Below, one piece after another: positions 3,983 to 5,872 of a stretch of DNA of 5,872 bases. Position numbers and translations under genes: made by a program. Numbering within the stretch: the stretch's first letter is position 1; each line of letters starts with the position of its first letter. The notes beneath the pieces were generated by a model. It searched no databases, was not told the DNA's origin, and saw nothing but the letters and a program-made list of their open reading frames with translations. Origin of the DNA: Lentisphaerota bacterium (GTDB lineage Bacteria > Verrucomicrobiota > Kiritimatiellia > RFP12 > UBA3636); contig JAAZFF010000154.1 of assembly GCA_012511845.1 (NCBI GenBank), positions 1-5,872 of the forward strand, read 5' to 3'.

Positions 3983-5872
3983 ATGAAAACGAAATCTCAG
4001 AAACTTGGAATATATAATTCCTTCTCTTTAAATGAAGCAAAAATAAACGGAGGATTCTGGAATGAAAGAATGGAGAACAACCGAAAAAAAACACTGCCGG
4101 CAATTTTAGATCAACTGGAAAAAACAGGCCGGGTTGAGGCTCTGAAGCAGAATTGGAAGCCGGGTCAACCAAATCGACCTCATATTTTTTGGGATTCAGA
4201 TACAGCAAAGGTTATAGAGGGGTGCTGTTACAGTCTGGCAACAAATGATGATGAAAAGCTGGAAAAGAAAGTAGCAGAAATCGTTGACCTGTTTGCTTCA
4301 GCCCAGCAACCTGATGGGTATCTGAACTCCTATTTTACAACTATTGAACCGGGTAAACGCTGGACCAACCTCCGTGACAATCATGAACTATACTGCGCAG
4401 GTCATGTGATAGAGGCTGCTGTGGCTCATTTCAATATAAAAGAAGATACTTCTTTTTTAGATATTGCATGCAAATATGCAGATTATATAGAAAGTGTATT
4501 CGGGCGAAAGCGCGGGCAGATGCGAGGCTACCCGGGGCATCAGGAGATTGAACTTGCTCTTGTTCGTCTTTACGAAGCTACAAAAAAGAAGCGCTACCTG
4601 AAACTTGCCCAATATTTCATCGAAGAACGCGGCAGAAAACCTAACTACTTTGATAAAGAAGCGGCTAAGCGTGGAGAAACACCTGATACAAACAATCCTC
4701 ACCGAGTGTACGAATACACTCAAGCCCATCTTCCCGTACGTGAACAGACAAAACCTGTAGGACATGCAGTACGCGCAGTGTACCTGTACATAGGTATGAC
4801 TGCAGTGGCTATTGCAACTGATGATAAAACTCTTCTCAACGCATCCCGCCGGTTATGGAAAGAGATGATATCACGTTATATACACATATCAGGCGGTATT
4901 GGGCAGACCCTACGCAACGAAGGATTCACTACGGCATATGACTTACCTGATGAAAGCGCATACCTTGAAACATGCGCATCGATATCAATGGCACTATGGG
5001 GAATGAAAATGCTCGAAACAGAGCTGAATTCAACATATTCTGATGTTATTGAGCAGACACTGTACAATGGAATTTTATCGGGTGTTTCTCTCGATGGTAC
5101 AAAGTTTTTCTACGGCAACCCGTTGGCTTCGTACCCGGGGTTCAACGGTAACGGAACTTTTATAAGTGATGATTACAATTACAGAAGAAACGACTGGTTT
5201 GAATGTTCCTGCTGCCCTACAAACATCACAAGACTTATAGCCCAAATACCGACATTCCTTTACACGGCAAATGATTCGCTGATAGCTGTACATCAATATG
5301 CCGATAGCGAAGTAAATTTTACACCTAATGATATACCGGTAAAAATTGTTCAAGAAACTGATTATCCGTGGGATGGCAAGATTCTGATATCAGTATTGCC
5401 TGAACAGACTGCCTCTTTCACTGTTGCTCTGCGCGTGCCTGGCTGGTGCAAATCAGCAACTCTCAAGATAAATGGGAGGAAGCCGAAATCTGCTTACAAC
5501 ATCATCATGGGATATATCAGAATTCAGCGCAAATGGGAAAAAGGTGACAAAATTACGCTAACCCTCTCTATGCCTGTGGAGCGCATAGAAGCAAATCCAA
5601 ATGCAAGGCAAAATCCAGATCGCATTGCCTTGAAGCGCGGTCCGGTCGTATATTGTCTCGAATCTGCTGATAACGGTCGTGGATTGAATCATATTTATCT
5701 TCCACTTGACCCGGAGTTTGAGGTGTCCGAAAGTACTTCCGGCAGCATCAAGGGAATACCGGTAATAAAGATGAAAGCTTACCGCAAAAAAACTCCTGCA
5801 AAAAATGATCCCCTCTATAGTCCTTTAGGGAGCTGGTCCTACGCCAAATGCTCTGTAACAGCTATTCCATAC
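3983..5872 (+). CDS. GH127-family beta-L-arabinofuranosidase (C-terminus beyond window)
   Basis: Enzymes of glycoside hydrolase family 127 (formerly DUF1680) release L-arabinose from beta-L-arabinofuranosides with a zinc-bound cysteine as nucleophile. The frame is open for 630 codons to the window edge; Bifidobacterium longum HypBA1 has 658, so only a short C-terminal piece should be missing. Residues matching the HypBA1 active site are all present: acid/base E313 in LRNEGFTTAYDLP; zinc ligands E329 and C331 in YLETCAS; C410 (nucleophile) and C411 in CSCCPTN; and H134 (NHELY), H186 (YPGHQEIE) and H261 (VGHAVRA). An (alpha/alpha)6 barrel occupies about 1-415, followed by beta-sandwich sequence including KRGPVVYCLE (551-560). 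There is no signal peptide, so it should act in the cytoplasm on imported oligosaccharides. The start has a good ribosome binding site (AAGGGA, 6 nt before ATG). It diverges from dnaG and may lead an operon continuing rightward. Family assignment is firm; exact substrate is not, since some relatives differ. Confidence 0.95.
   Translation, partial: MKTKSQKLGIYNSFSLNEAKINGGFWNERMENNRKKTLPAILDQLEKTGRVEALKQNWKPGQPNRPHIFWDSDTAKVIEGCCYSLATNDDEKLEKKVAEIVDLFASAQQPDGYLNSYFTTIEPGKRWTNLRDNHELYCAGHVIEAAVAHFNIKEDTSFLDIACKYADYIESVFGRKRGQMRGYPGHQEIELALVRLYEATKKKRYLKLAQYFIEERGRKPNYFDKEAAKRGETPDTNNPHRVYEYTQAHLPVREQTKPVGHAVRAVYLYIGMTAVAIATDDKTLLNASRRLWKEMISRYIHISGGIGQTLRNEGFTTAYDLPDESAYLETCASISMALWGMKMLETELNSTYSDVIEQTLYNGILSGVSLDGTKFFYGNPLASYPGFNGNGTFISDDYNYRRNDWFECSCCPTNITRLIAQIPTFLYTANDSLIAVHQYADSEVNFTPNDIPVKIVQETDYPWDGKILISVLPEQTASFTVALRVPGWCKSATLKINGRKPKSAYNIIMGYIRIQRKWEKGDKITLTLSMPVERIEANPNARQNPDRIALKRGPVVYCLESADNGRGLNHIYLPLDPEFEVSESTSGSIKGIPVIKMKAYRKKTPAKNDPLYSPLGSWSYAKCSVTAIPY

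Noticed and set aside
4457..5353. Several minus-strand open frames opposite the GH127 gene
   Set aside because: The plus strand encodes a family-matching enzyme without interruption; the opposite frames are shadows.
1..5872. CRISPR arrays, insertion sequences, prophage or defence genes
   Set aside because: I saw no regularly spaced repeats, transposase motifs, long terminal inverted repeats or known defence domains on either strand.

Overview
This window is about 5.9 kb of a moderately AT-rich bacterial chromosome. Three parts are conserved housekeeping genes: tRNA-Thr(UGU), infA (translation initiation factor IF-1) and dnaG (DNA primase). Two parts deal with plant-type sugars: a rhaM relic (L-rhamnose mutarotase) and a GH127-family beta-L-arabinofuranosidase. 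The left edge holds the N-terminal part of an unrecognised membrane-anchored protein. Housekeeping genes mixed with deoxysugar and arabinofuranoside genes, together with the style of the left-edge protein, loosely suggest a polysaccharide-degrading member of the PVC group (Verrucomicrobiota, Lentisphaerota or Kiritimatiellota). That placement is inference only; no single sequence here proves it.

Layout, left to right. (1) 1-428, minus strand: start of a membrane-anchored hypothetical protein, with an extended -10 promoter at 499-507. (2) 450-740: AT-rich intergenic DNA with no gene seen. (3) 741-815, minus: tRNA-Thr(UGU) with encoded CCA, driven by a near-consensus promoter at 850-879. (4) 894-1208, minus: rhaM with an intact promoter, ribosome binding site, start codon and reading frame, but stop codons replacing residues 3 and 9. 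(5) 1448-1690, plus: infA with an unusually distant Shine-Dalgarno sequence. (6) 1687-3843, minus: dnaG, converging on infA with a 4-bp overlap of the stop codons. (7) 3844-3982: divergent intergenic region with a dnaG promoter very close to its start codon and an inverted repeat around it. (8) 3983 to the window end, plus: GH127 enzyme, open at the right edge.

How the parts work together. infA and dnaG serve initiation of translation and of DNA replication and are unrelated in pathway. The GH127 enzyme would release L-arabinose from beta-L-arabinofuranosides, and RhaM would interconvert L-rhamnose anomers. Both fit growth on plant or algal heteropolysaccharides, but they are separated by more than 2.7 kb, lie on opposite strands and do not form an operon.

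I found no clear novel multi-gene system. The points most worth a second look are the doubly nonsense-mutated but otherwise well-preserved rhaM, and the dnaG start region, where a 9-bp inverted repeat with a three-helical-turn separation overlaps the likely -10 box and codons 4-6 of a gene that lacks a Shine-Dalgarno sequence.
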